Source of the DNA: Paratinospora sagittata
Lineage: Eukaryota; Streptophyta; Magnoliopsida; Ranunculales; Menispermaceae
NCBI GenBank assembly: GCA_035771175.1
Contig: CM069607.1
Coordinates: 10,350,501 to 10,414,500, forward strand
Length of the DNA: 64,000 bases
Direction of reading: 5' to 3'
The notes under the pieces were generated by a model. It was not told where the DNA came from. It did not search any database and saw only the letters and a list, made by a program, of their open reading frames with translations. The position numbers and the translations under genes are program-made. Below are positions 11,399 through 22,557 of the stretch, in pieces (the stretch's first letter is position 1; each line of letters starts with the position of its first letter).

Positions 11399-12645
11399 TC
11401 AATCTTGATTTTTCTGCCTACTACCGCTCCTTCTAGACCTCCTGCTAGGTACAAAATGACTACTACCAGAAGGTTGAGAATTTGCTCGCTCTGCTTCGAA
11501 GTTTTGCATACGTGTTAATATATCATTTTGAGTCTCTCTTATTTCAGTAATATTGGATGCCATTTCATTTAACTGTTCAAATGGGTTAGTCGATTGTCCC
11601 ATTGGTGGTTGATGGGTCGTTTGTCCCATAGGTGGAGGGTAGGCCATAGGTATTGGGGGAAAGTATTGGTTGTACGGGTGACTCATAGGTGAAGGGTGGT
11701 TGTTTTGATCATACGGGGATCTCCTAACTGGAACCCCTTGGATATTTGGATTTGTTTAAGGTGAAAAGTTTTGAAACAATGGGCTCATTGGGATGTTTTA
11801 CCCTCCAAAATTTGGTGCCGCCCAATACTGTTGTTGTTGGTTCACAGTAACTTGTGGAACTGGCTGATACAGTACCTCAGGAGTTGGAAACCTTTGGTAC
11901 GAAGTGTTGCCTTGAGTTGGCACATTCCAAGTTGGTGGATTTGCTTGAGTACTTTGTCTATCATGACTTGGTTGAGGTTGATTTAATGTGGCAAATAACT
12001 CTTCCATAGTGAATAGTCGATCGGTTGGATCATTATTCGGGGCTTAGTTTCGTGTAGGATTCTGATTGGGCTCATTATTTGGTACTTCCCTGACAGGAAT
12101 CTTGCGTCGACTTCTTCGAAGACAACGTCCATGTTCGTCTCTCATTCTTTCGATATTTCCTATCATCGCATCGAATACTTCCTCGTCAGTTACCCCTCCC
12201 CTCGTGACATATATCTTGAATATAGAAGATGTTGTAACCGGCTCAGTGATCTGTTTCGAAGTCCCATCAAAAGTGTTGATGTTTGCTTCATATAGCATCC
12301 TCATGATCAAGACTCCGTAACCAAGGAATTCCTTTCTCAAAGGGTTTTGAATCACCCTCAACATTTGTTGGATGATGATGTGTGGTGTGGAGACCTTTAT
12401 TTTCTTCTCTATGCAATATAACACAAGAAGTTGGGCCCTTGACATAGTGCCTCCACTCCCCCTTTCTGGCAAGATGTTGCCGAATACGATCTTTCCAAGG
12501 CTGGCAAGAGATGGCTTAAGATGATTGTTTGGGAGGTTGGTGTAAGTCGATTGAGTGTATGGCTCTTTGGCGGGGGAATTGAATAATTGTTAATTAGACA
12601 CCGCGATCTCTGCAATTGTCTGGGGTTCATGTTAATTAGTTATGA
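11399..12645 (-). pseudogene. ORF1 of A1, N-terminally truncated
   Basis: Minus-strand frames align along their length with the fuller ORF1 at 56300-57811. Segments in order are NILPERGSGGTMSRAQLLVL, YCIEKKIKVS, IIIQQMLRVIQNPLRKEF, RMLYEANINTFDGT, KIPVREVPNNEPNQNP, QQYWAAPNFGG and a basic C-terminus SRRSRRSGSRQKNQD. It keeps Gln at the site where A2 has a stop. The first ~130 residues are gone; the homology stops where the AT-rich tandem repeats begin (12650). Frameshifts and stops near 11705-11760, 12010-12045 and 12470-12600 break it. Confidence 0.75.
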
Positions 12646-12649
12646 AGAT

Positions 12650-13770
12650 ATATATATCTAGTAAAAAAAATTTCATCCAAAATTTTCATTAGTAATAAGG
12701 TATATATACATCTCATATATACATATATATATTTAATCATAATTATTTATATATTTTTTCATAAATCATGACTATATACATTTAAATCCAAAGTATATAA
12801 AAATCATATATAGTTTTCTTAGATATATATATATATATATAGTTCTAAAGACATATATATCTAATAAAATTTTTCATTCAAATTTTTCATTAATACTATG
12901 GTATATATATATCTCATATATACAAAGATATATAGACATATATTTTCAATCATATAGTTTTTTTTTTTTCATAAATCATGACTATATATATTTAAATCCA
13001 AACTATATAAAATCATATATAGTTTCTTAGATACATATTTAATACAAATCATAACTATATATAATTCATATATATATAGTTCTAAAGACATATATATCTA
13101 ATAAAAATTTTCATTCAAATTTTTTATTAATACTATGGTATATATATATCTCATATATACGAAGATATATAGACATATATTTTCAATCATATAGTTTTTT
13201 TTTCATAAATCATGACTATATATATTTAAATCCAAACTATATAAAATCATATATAGTTTTCTTAGATATATATTTAATACAAATCTTACCTATATATATA
13301 TATATATAGTTCTAAAGACATATATATCTAATACAATTTCTTCACCCAAATTGTCCGTTAGCAATAAGGTATATATATATCTCATATATACGTAGATATA
13401 TATATTTAATCATATCCATATATATAGTTTTCACAAATCATAACTATATATATATATATTTAAATCTAAACTATATAAAAATAATATATAGTTTTCTAGA
13501 TATATATTTAATACAAATCTCAACTATATATAATTGATACATATATATAGTCTAGAGATATATATATATATATATATCTAATAAAAATTTTCATTAGCAA
13601 AATGGTATATATATATCTCCTATATGCATAGATATATAGATATATATATTTAATCATAACAATATATATAAATTTCATAAATCATAACTATATATATATT
13701 TAAATCAAACTATATAAAACTATATAGTTTTCTTAGATATATATTTAATACAAATCTTAACTATATATAA

Positions 13771-13809
<39 letters not shown>

Positions 13810-13850
13810 CTAAAGATATATATATCTAATGAAATTTTCTTCCCCTAATT
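12650..13850 (-). repeat. AT-rich leader tandem repeat, about 240-bp unit, about five copies
   Basis: A landmark AGTTCTAAAGACATATATAT (with variants) recurs at about 12840, 13078, 13308, 13550 and 13806, giving a spacing of roughly 230-260 bp. Each unit also carries ATATCTCATATATAC and a TTTAAATCCAAACTATATAA block. The array lies between the primer-binding site and ORF1, in the untranslated leader. Related units occur in A2 at 51800-51968 and 55640-56170. Confidence 0.85.
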
Positions 13851-13880
13851 TGGTGGACTTGGGCGGGCCGTGAACCGTAC

Positions 13881-13892
13881 GCTCTGATATCA
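13881..13892 (-). other. primer-binding site of A1 (initiator tRNA-Met type)
   Basis: The minus strand reads TGATATCAGAGC a few bases after the 5' LTR end. The plant initiator tRNA-Met primer site is TGGTATCAGAGC, so there is one mismatch. A2 keeps TGGTATCAGAG at 51768. Confidence 0.8.
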
Positions 13893-13897
13893 TTAAA

Positions 13898-15303
13898 TTT
13901 CACACCCCGCCCGGACACGCCTAAACCGACGGTACACTCGCGGACGTGGCGCGCATTTGGAATAATAACAGTGATAATAACAGAATGCGCAGCAGAAATA
14001 TAATACAATACAAGTCTGATTTCATTTAATTCAGAATTCATTTGTATATGACATAGTCAAGGGAACTGACTCCCCAAAATCCCCAATGATAATACAAAGG
14101 GTACAAAATGTGGGCCTCACAAACCTGCACCCAGTCCACCCTAATTTCCTGTGAAAAATTGGATAAAAATGGAGTGAGCTTAACGCGCTCAGTGGGTAAA
14201 ATAGTTCGTCAGTATAACAATTAATAAAGCATACTTCAATATCAAATATCTTAAATACACTTTAGAGCATCCTAATCAATCAATATGTATGTATGCATGA
14301 CACCGTCTCGTAATAGTTTGATGAACGTACATCACCTGAGTTCACGTAGAGATTTCCTTCCCCAGGCGTAGCCAGGTTCTCATTGTACGTCCCTCCTCAG
14401 GAACGATGCTCTGGATTCACGTACAAATGCCCATCCCCAGACGTAGCCGGGTTCTCATTGTACGTCCATCTCCAGAGAAATATAATGAATAACGAGCAAT
14501 GCTCCTAACTATTCTATGAATCATCAACCACATATGTCCCTAGGTGGTGATATGTATGATGCCAATGCATGAACTGGTCTAGTCTACTGGTCTGATCTTT
14601 TCTTGACATTTAGACTGACTTTGGAAATGTCTGGTGATCCTTATCAGGGTTGGTATCACGACGTGCAAGGTTATGACATTCAGTATTACTTGTACAAGCT
14701 GATAGTTTTCAATAAGACCAACTAGATCAGTCCCCAGTTGAGAGGTGAGACACAAGGTCTGCTTAAATACCAATCGCCTAGAGCAGCCCGCTACCTCCCG
14801 TTCACTATTTAAAGTTACTGAGGACAAGACCGAGTCTAGTTGAGCTAGATTGACCACAAATTCGACATTATAACAGTGTAATACATGAACTTCAAATATA
14901 CAGGCATAAGTGTGACAATATAAACATTATATGACATAATGCAGTGTACATGAACAGTAGACATAATAATAATTGAATGTAAACTTTAATAAAAGTTATA
15001 AAACACGCAAACCTATGTTTCGTTCCCCACCTTCAAATAAGAACTTCTTCTTTTAGATCTGGCGCTTTCCTTCGGACAGAACTTCATCGTATCACACCGA
15101 GAGTCTCGAACAGAGAGTCTCAAATAGAAAAGAACTCAGAATGAGTGAAAAGTGGAGGAAAAATCACTAGAGAAGGTGATTTGGTGTGAGAAAATGAGGA
15201 GGAGAGAGCTCCTTATATAGGAAATTTTGCTGCCCGAACGTTCGGGCATTTCTGCCTAAACGAAATTTTTTTATTTTATTTTTGTGAAATACAGGGTATT
15301 ACA
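13898..15303 (-). repeat. 5' LTR of A1 (about 1,406 bp)
   Basis: Pairs with the LTR at 2688-4110 and has the same outer end, TGTAATACCCTGTATTTCAC on the minus strand. Only one clear GAACGTTC palindrome remains upstream of the TATA box (about 15230-15245), against two in its partner LTR. The inner end is mutated (TTTCACACC in place of TGTCACACC on the plus strand). Confidence 0.85.
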
Positions 15304-15535
15304 GATAGAATTGCACCAAGTTCCAATCAATAGCAAATCAAGAAAATAAGTCATTGTTGCCAAGCATCAATTCAGCTACTGCAATAAAGAGAAATTTTTA
15401 CAAGAAAATAACTACAACCATTGTTTGAAAGGAGATAGACCGATGCACCAAGTTTTTCCCCTTCAAAACCCATTGCAAGAATATTAACAAGAAGAAATGA
15501 ATGAACTAGGACTCATTCTTCAACAACTGCTACAG
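15304..15535 (-). repeat. repeat R fragment between A1 and T
   Basis: About 230 bp whose reverse complement matches 36655-37110 on the other side of T. Shared landmarks are GATAGAATTG, CCAAGCATCAATTCAGCTAC and AGAAGAAATGAATGAA. About 95 bp present near 36740-36830 is missing here. It has no coding potential that I can assign. It abuts the A1 5' LTR end on one side and the truncated T LTR on the other. Confidence 0.65.
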
Positions 15536-16435
15536 AACACCAGTAGACGATGAGGTGGAGGGAAGATGTTGATATGGAACTCGTCGGAGTGCTGGAGAGA
15601 TCGCTGGAGGTTGATTATTTGAAAGAGGGAAAACAAGAGAGAATAAGCTATCGTAAGCAACACCGATATGGTGTCGGCCAAAGACCTTCCGATGCCTAAG
15701 TTAGTTCAGAGCTCGGTAGAGTTAATAGTATTGAACTGGGTCGAGAATTGCTTACCTCCCTTTTAGGGATTATGGACTTTTTTATAAAGAGGGCTAGAAG
15801 TAGAGTTGTTATAGAATCAGGAATCACTCTTGTACTAGAAGTGCACATTTGATTCCTAGTAGAATTAGGAAGATCTGGTGCGATCCTTATGGGATTAGGA
15901 TGACTCAATAGTCTCCTAGTCGAATCAGTAGAGCTTCAGGCCTTATCACAATCGAATAAGGAGTAAATCTCGACCTTATCGCAGTGAATCATGCCTTATC
16001 CCTATCTGCACCTGTGTTCAACTGTCATCCATTTCGGAGTCGTAAACCTATTCAGATCAGTATGCCGATATGGAGACTTCCATTTTGTCTGCTTGTAAGC
16101 AAAAATATAGTCGGAAAGAAGGTCGATAGCTTTAGGTCGGCAGCACACATCATGTCCTACCTGGCTAATGTTGTCTTTTTGTTGTTGCTAACCTGTCATT
16201 CTGGTCGGTATCGAAACATGTCGACCTGGAGCTCTCTCATGTTGATTTGGTCATTATGGAAAATAATATGTCGTACAGGTCGGTAGGACGGACCATGTCT
16301 CGAGCTGTGTGCATGGTTGAGTATATTTGTATTTTTTGTTCAAAAAAAGCCGATATATCTACCTGGTCTGTATTACATCCTACCTAGTGAAACAAGCGTG
16401 GCGGACATCTCTTATGATCGGTGTATGGTCCAACA
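15536..16435 (-). repeat. 3' LTR of T, outer end truncated
   Basis: Matches 35516-36429 in the same orientation. The inner boundary is clear: the minus strand reads GAGGGGTAAC then TGTTGGACC. The outer end should be CCAACA, but the similarity stops at GAACACCAGTAG (plus strand), about 25 bp short. The left edge of T is therefore a recombination or deletion junction and not an insertion end. Confidence 0.8.
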
Positions 16436-16449
16436 GTTACCCCTCAAGC
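16436..16449 (-). other. polypurine tract of T
   Basis: The minus strand reads GCTTGAGGGGTAAC immediately before the LTR start TGTTGG. Confidence 0.6.
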
Positions 16450-16819
16450 TACGAGCAATACTAATTGCTTGGAGGTTAGACGAAACGATAGATACCGAGC
16501 TATTTAATGCTCATGATAGTTGTGCTCCAAAAACTGCGCGGACGTGCGTCGCCTGACAGGTCGGGCACTCTCGCACGACATTTGAATACTCATCGTTGAT
16601 TTTTCCTCAAGATTTGTACTCATCATTACGCCTTGCAAGTCATTTACCTATAACTAGAGAACTTGTTACTTGCTCTTCATTCATCTACTGTACTCCAAAG
16701 AGATCGGTAACTTGCTCGACATTTCTGGTCTTCCATACTTGCGCAGTAACTTCTTACTTTCAGTTTTTCCTTTTATCTTTCTGCTAGGCAGTCCTTCAGT
16801 ATAATCCTTAGGTTATTTA
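16450..16819. other. spacer between T LTR and antisense extra ORF
   Basis: No gene recognised. The end of this stretch (about 16740-16800) is pyrimidine-rich and leads into the first ATG of the antisense ORF. Confidence 0.4.
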
Positions 16820-18944
16820 GATGGCTTCTTCTAGCGTAGATCCACCCACCAACCAGAACATTTCTTCTCCTCTTTCCTCTAAGGATGTTTCCTATGAGGA
16901 CCTCTTTTCTGAAGGAGAATAGAAAGTTAGGGTTGGGTTGACCCTTGGTTTGGAGGAGATGTTGTAATTCTGTCCTGTGAGGAAGAAGGTTCCGATGAGG
17001 ACTCTGAGGCCACCCAACAGGATAAGGAGGTGCTTGAAATGTCACCCCTCTTAGTCAATAGGTCCCAGAGTGTGCTTGGCAGTATCGAACCCAGTACCTC
17101 GGGTCGTCCTCCCGCGTTCGGCGTAGGTAAGGTATTCTACTTGATCGATCGTGTTCCCTCTAAGAGAATCGAGCACCATCTTGTTCAGTTGAGGAAAGAG
17201 GTCAACCTACCTAACTATGTTGGGTTGAGGGCACTTGTTTCGGGGAACCGTCCTAGCAACCCTAGGAAAGGAGAGGTTGTTTCGTACACCAACCTTTTCG
17301 AGGATGGGTTGACCCTACCCATCCAATTTCCCCTTTGTCGTCTGCTCAACCAGATCCAAGTAGCTCCTGCTCAGCTCAACCCGAATGTCTGGAGGGAAAT
17401 TTTGAGCTGTCTTGTGCTCTGAAAGGATAAAGGGTGGCTGGAGTTCGATTTTGATGACTTCGGCCTGGTATACCGATTAAAGTCCCACCCGAGATATAGC
17501 GGGAGGTACTATGCATCAGCCCATTAAGGTGCCGAGGAAGGCCAACCCTTGATTACAGAGAACCCTACTTCTAACAAGTCATGGAATGACAAGTAGTTCT
17601 TTGTCTTTGGAGAGTGGGCGGAGGAAGCTGGAGTATCGACCACATTTGGGAAACCAGGTACCGAGCTTCCCTCCATTCCTTATCTTTATTTCTAATCTTA
17701 TTCCTGCTTGGTGGAGACTAATGTTTTTCACCTTACTTGACAGGTACCTAAGACAAATCGAGCAGGGAAGAAGGGTTTGACTTCTCTAGGGTAGACGAAA
17801 TCTATCAACTCGCAGACCGACGATATAAGGTCATTCTGAGGCTTGAGAGACTATACAAGGTGGGCGTTATTATCGAGAAGAAAGTCTTCTCAGGCCGTAA
17901 GTTCTTCTTGGAATTTCTTGATTTTCTTATACCGACCTGTGTTAAAATTCTGAGTTGATATTGTGTTGTGGTGTAAGCTTTGCTGCTCCCGGTTCCACCA
18001 ACCAAAGGGGAAAGAGGAAGAAGATGGATAAGCCAGAGGAAATGGCACCCAAGCAAGCTGTTGCAGGGAAGTATGCTGCCGACCGGGCCAAACTGAAGAA
18101 CATTGTTGCTGAATGGGCAGCTGCCGCCCAAGGGTCGGCAGTGAGATCTCCAAGAAGCATCCTGAAGAAGACTCTCACTTCCAAGGGAAAAGTTCCTCGA
18201 GCTTCTTCCGAGTAGGTGGGTTCACCTACCTGGGAAACCAGGTCGATCGGGGGCAAGTCAAAGTCCTCTGCTACTACCGGCCAGAGGACAGGAAAGAAGG
18301 CAAGGTTTGGGGAGGCCGAACGCCTCACATACAAGATTGGGGACATCAGCCTGAACCTTGATTCTTATCAGGTCGGCGTCCCCAACTGTGTCTCGTCCTT
18401 AATGAAGGACGAGAATATGTTTGAAGGCTTGGCTAATGCCTTCATGAAATCAGTTGAGGTGAGTCTGTTTAAAAATTTCCTTTATTGTTCATGTATTCTT
18501 CCCTTGTTGTTTCTGACTTTGTTCTTTTTGGCTTTGGAAGCTACTGCTCAGACTGTCTATAACCTTCGCTGCCTCCAAGGGGATTATTGCAGATTTCAGG
18601 AGGCAGTGAAAGAGGCCCAGACCAACTCTGTGATTTGGGAGTCTAAGATTGCTGCTCGGGACACCGAGGTAAACAAGGTTTAAGAGCAGTTGAAGCTGGA
18701 GGAGGTTGAGGTGGAATCTATCCAGGATGAGCTGGCCAGGTTCCGAGCACAATTTGAGGTCACTGTTGATGCCAGTGGAAGAGGCCTGTGTCGATGCAGT
18801 GACTCGGTGGACTTAGCCAATGGTGGAGCAGAGGAGGAGGTCAGGACCGAGGACTCTCCTGCCGATCAGGGTACTATTTTTGTGGTTCCGGGGACTTCGT
18901 CCGATCTGCCACAGACCATAGACTCTGAGGAGGAGACACGCTGA
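16820..18944 (+). pseudogene. antisense extra ORF (aORF) of T, Transposase_28-like
   Basis: Opposite strand to gag-pol of T. It starts MASSSVDPPTNQNISSPLSS. After a frame change come VFYLIDRVPSKRIEHH, EVNLPNYVGLRALVSGNRPS, YTNLFEDGLTLPIQFPLCRL and LNQIQVAPAQLNPN, the pattern of the so-called putative gypsy type transposon domain of plant elements. Later parts include WAEEAGVSTTFGKP, SRVDEIYQLADRRYK, a lysine-rich QRGKRKKMDKPEEMAPKQA and a coiled-coil-like tail (RFQEAVKEAQTNS, VEVESIQDELARFRAQFE) ending acidic. Stops and frame changes break it. Several breaks coincide with 80-90 bp stretches bounded by GT and AG (17658-17743, about 17895-17980, 18459-18540) that could be introns, but the joined frames are not consistently open. 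Role unknown. Confidence 0.65.
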
Positions 18945-19871
18945 ACAGGCGACGAGGAGGAGTCAGTCAGCCTAACTGAGATCCTGCACCATTCTACTGC
19001 TTCGGGGTTGTAGAGGATCTCCTCGGTGTCGGCTGTATTTCTTTTTTGTTATGGGCGTGTGTGCCTTGATGATTTCTCTTTTTCTGCTCTTCCTTGTATT
19101 CTGCTCCAATCTAAATGACATATTTTTTTGTTCAGATCTATTTTTCATGCACTCAAAGCTTTTTACTTGGTGTAATTATTTACCTGTGTTGTTTTCTCAG
19201 GTTTTATGATATCCGAGCTTTTTACTTGACTTTTTTCATGTCTGTCAAAAAATAAGGTCAGTTGATAGTAGCTACCTGCCGAGCTATTTACTTGGTTTTT
19301 TCCAAGTATTTGTCGAGAAATGAAGTCGGTGAGTATTAGATACCAGTTGAGCTCCTTACTTGGTTTTTTTCAAGTATTTGTCGAAAGGTGAGGTCGATGG
19401 TTAGTAGATACCTGCCGAGCTCCTTATGTGGTTTTTTCAAACTATTTGTCGAAAGTTGAGGTCGGTGAATACCTCGTCTTGGTAGAGACTAGTCAACCCC
19501 CCAAGGCGTTCTGAACCCGAAGGTTCTCTTCTCGGTAGAGGCTTGTTCACCGCTTCAAGGCACATTAAGGGTAGATCACCCTTCATTCTCAGTGGTATCT
19601 CTTTGGTTCAGTACTCCAAGGAACTTTTGATTGTAGTCATCTTCTCCGTTGGTACATAGCTAAAGCTTGGTACCTCCAAGGCATTCTATGGTTCAGGCCC
19701 TTTTTCTCTGTGGCTTCTGATCTGGTCGGTAGTCCCAAGGCACTTTAACTATAGATCATAGACGTAGATTTGTAAAACTAAACTTCTTGCTTATTGTAGA
19801 AAAGTCTTGAGTAAACACTTGTTGTAAAAACTAGAAAATAATACTAGAGGCGACCAACACCTCTGTAGATA
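18945..19871 (-). repeat. 3' untranslated tandem repeats of T
   Basis: Two arrays. About 19150-19470 has four units of roughly 80 bp with the landmark CCGAGCT(C/A)(C/T)TTACTTGG and (G/C)AAGTATTTGTCGA. About 19470-19760 has imperfect units of about 70-85 bp around CCAAGGCA(C/T) and GGTAGAG. Neither is coding. Confidence 0.7.
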
Positions 19872-20044
19872 CTAGAAACTAACTACTAAGCTGCTACTTT
19901 TATTTCCTAATTGGTAGTACTTTTTGAGGTGCTTTGTATTCCAGGGATTAGGAATTCTTCTTCTTGATAGATCTTCGAACTTGTACACGCCCGTGCGGAG
20001 TAGTACATTGATTTTGTAAGGCCTTTCCCAGTTGGGACCGAGGG
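19872..20044 (-). pseudogene. integrase C-terminal tail of T
   Basis: Minus-strand translation gives LGPNWERPYKI, GVYKFEDLSRRRIPNPWN and KHLKKYYQ. This is the conserved C-terminal end of Tat-type integrase (consensus order: LGPNWEGPYK, YxLEDxDGRxxPRxWN, LKKYY). The upstream part is cut off by the B LTR at 20045, and the catalytic core is not present in the window. Confidence 0.8.
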
Positions 20045-22557
20045 TGTAACACCCCGTGCTTTTAATCAATATATTTGGTTGACTTATATGTACACTGAAG
20101 AGTATAATACACGTATAAGCCATGTGTGCATGTGTCAAATGAACTTGAAAATGTCAAAAGTGAGTCCAGAATATGATTTAAAATAGAAATCGATTTATAA
20201 CACGTGTATTCCTCATGTTGATTGAGTGTATAAAAGAAGAAGAATGAATTAAAAAAAAAAACAAAGTAAATTACTGTTCACGGAACAGTGCCGTTAACAA
20301 TACTCGTATGAAAAAAAAAAATTAAATGAAGTTGCAGAGAATGAAAAGAAAGAAAGAAGAGAAAGAGAAAGAAAGAAGAGAAAGAGAAAGGCAAGAACGC
20401 AGGGGAAACGACGGATTTGCGGCCAAATTTGACGTGCCGGTAAGCTATTTTTGCTATTTTTATCGTGAAATTGTTCTTTAACTAGTATATGACGATTCTA
20501 GCGGAGTAATTTTAGCTATGGAAGCCGTTTTATGGTATTTTTGAAATCGGGGTTTTTACCCAACTTGAATGAAAATTTGTTCGAAAGGTGAAAAAACACT
20601 CCCTAGATTATAGAAGCCCCAAATACGTGGTTAGATTTCATTTATTTGTTCATTTAGAATTTTTATGGCTGTTGGAAGTTAGAGTTTATATTGGAGACCT
20701 TTTGAATCATATTAAAACACGATGAAACTCCAGTTTAAGGCTATAGAATGGTAGAATGAACTATTGTGAGTCCATCGATGCTAATTTCATGATTTTTGGA
20801 GACCATTTGACAATTTTAGTAAAAAATTACATGTTTCTAATGAATAGCGATGTGAACAGTACCGTGAATTGTACTGTGATTATATCGAGTGAATAAAATG
20901 GAATTGGAATCCAATGAAACTCCGGTTTGAGATTATAGAATCCTAGATAACTGAATTCCGGACGTTTCGATACTAAGATTGTGATTTTTGGATATGATTT
21001 AATGTTTTTAGTAACTAAATATATGGTTTTGGTAAGTTAAATTAACTTTTGTGACCTTCGCGAACGTGTAAAACCTTAGTAAAATACCTGTCGAAGGTAG
21101 TAGAATGGTAGTAGGAATGATTTTACACGTGTCGATGTGGACAGAATAATTTTAGGAATGTATTATATTTTTAATAAAATTGATATATGTTACAGGAGAA
21201 AAATAAAACTGAGAACTAGTGAAAAAATGAATTGAAAATCTATTTTCACTGTTCTTTCTTGTGAAAATATCTAGATTGACCATAAAAACGAGATAATAGT
21301 TTCTTCAACTGCTTATGCGTCCTAAATTGAGTTGAAATCTAAATTCACATAATGTGTATAATATTTTTAAGGTTGATCTTCATTATTGGTGATTTGAAGT
21401 GAGTTGAGAAATTCAATATGTAAATAGATATGAATAAATGAAATTGAATTGTGGAGTGGTTGTGACAGGTTGAGTTAGTTGGATTTAAATTGGAACTGGA
21501 CTCGAAAGCGACGGTGATTGTATTTAAGTTGAAAAGTCTTGTACTGTGAGCATATTTTCTTGATTTGGTTCTTGTATGACATTATATATATATATGAAAT
21601 GTTTGAATGTAAATATGTTATGCATATATTGTTGCATTGTGTTTTAGTTTGCATTCATAAATGATTTTTTTTAGCATTAGAGAATGTGAGACTTGCAAAG
21701 GCAAGTTGATGTCATTTCGTTAGGAATTAGACCCGGATGAGTGTTATGCGTAACCTCATTGTCAGTAGGCTTGTCCTAACAAGGATTGGAGATCCTTGAA
21801 ATGACTGTGAATTGAGTAATGTGAGGTCCGAGCGTAGGCTCCTTATCGGTGCATAATAAGGAGTTCGTACCCGCTTCATTACGAGAAGGAGGGAGATTGT
21901 GGTTTTAGTTGAAAAAGTTGCATTATTTTCTTGAAAAATCATGAAATCTATGTTGTTGACATGTATGGTATATTCGTTGAATGATGCATGTCTTTAATAA
22001 TTGTTTTAAATGATTTTAAATGTCATGTTTCCCTAAATGTATATGATTGCCATATCAAGAGATATATTCACTGAGCTTGTTGATTGCTCACTCCATTTCC
22101 TCCAATATTTCAGGTACCGAGTCGAAGGAAAAAGAAAAAATTCGTGAGTGATAATCACGTGATTGTATTCATCTAGTATATGTACGTATGCTTGGAGGAA
22201 ATGGGTTATATTTTTTTTATTTTGATATGTATAATTATCACATACTATACATATAATATCACCTAGATGGGTTGTGTGATAATGTGGATTATAGTTAAAT
22301 ACTTTAGTTATACAATGCTTGTGATGGTGGAATGGGATGATCGTACATATCTATCATGTGAGAATTTAATTTGTGGAATGAATGAAATGAATGAGATGAT
22401 TATATATATATATATTTGATTTGATTTGTGATATATTAGGAAAAAGTGTGAAATGTCCATTTTATGGGGAGATGCAGTAAAAAATTCTAAAAATGTTGAG
22501 AATTATTGTGAATGTTCGTTGAGGCTGACAGTGTATTATATATTGTATATGGGTATG
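20045..22557 (+). mobile_element. Family B LTR inserted in T, 3' end truncated
   Basis: Begins TGTAACACCCCG like the copy at 661 and follows it through to GTATATGGGTATG (22557), where it lacks the last ~55 bp including GTCGTGACA. It is about 1 kb longer than the copy at 661-2210 because the middle (about 21080-22330) is retained. No coding region of its own is seen. The flanking T sequence resumes in RNase H while the left flank is the integrase tail, so T sequence was also lost here. Confidence 0.75.

Larger units (their letters stand above)
2688..15303 (-). mobile_element. Family A element A1, chromodomain-type Ty3/gypsy retrotransposon
   Basis: Complete-ended but decayed element read on the minus strand: 5' LTR 13898-15303, primer-binding site 13881-13892, AT-rich repeated leader, extra ORF1 (11399-12645), spacer, gag-pol (4755-8750), small ORF3 (4145-4657), polypurine tract and 3' LTR 2688-4110. 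A Family C solo LTR (9285-11148) sits in the ORF1-gag spacer. The flanks do not match (CCATT on the left, GATAG on the right). The element therefore either lost its target duplication through mutation or arose by recombination between copies. All large reading frames carry stops or deletions. Confidence 0.85.

Noticed and set aside
17805..18346. Minus-strand frames of 87-134 codons opposite the T extra ORF
   Set aside because: Compositional shadows of the plus-strand ORF; no motifs.
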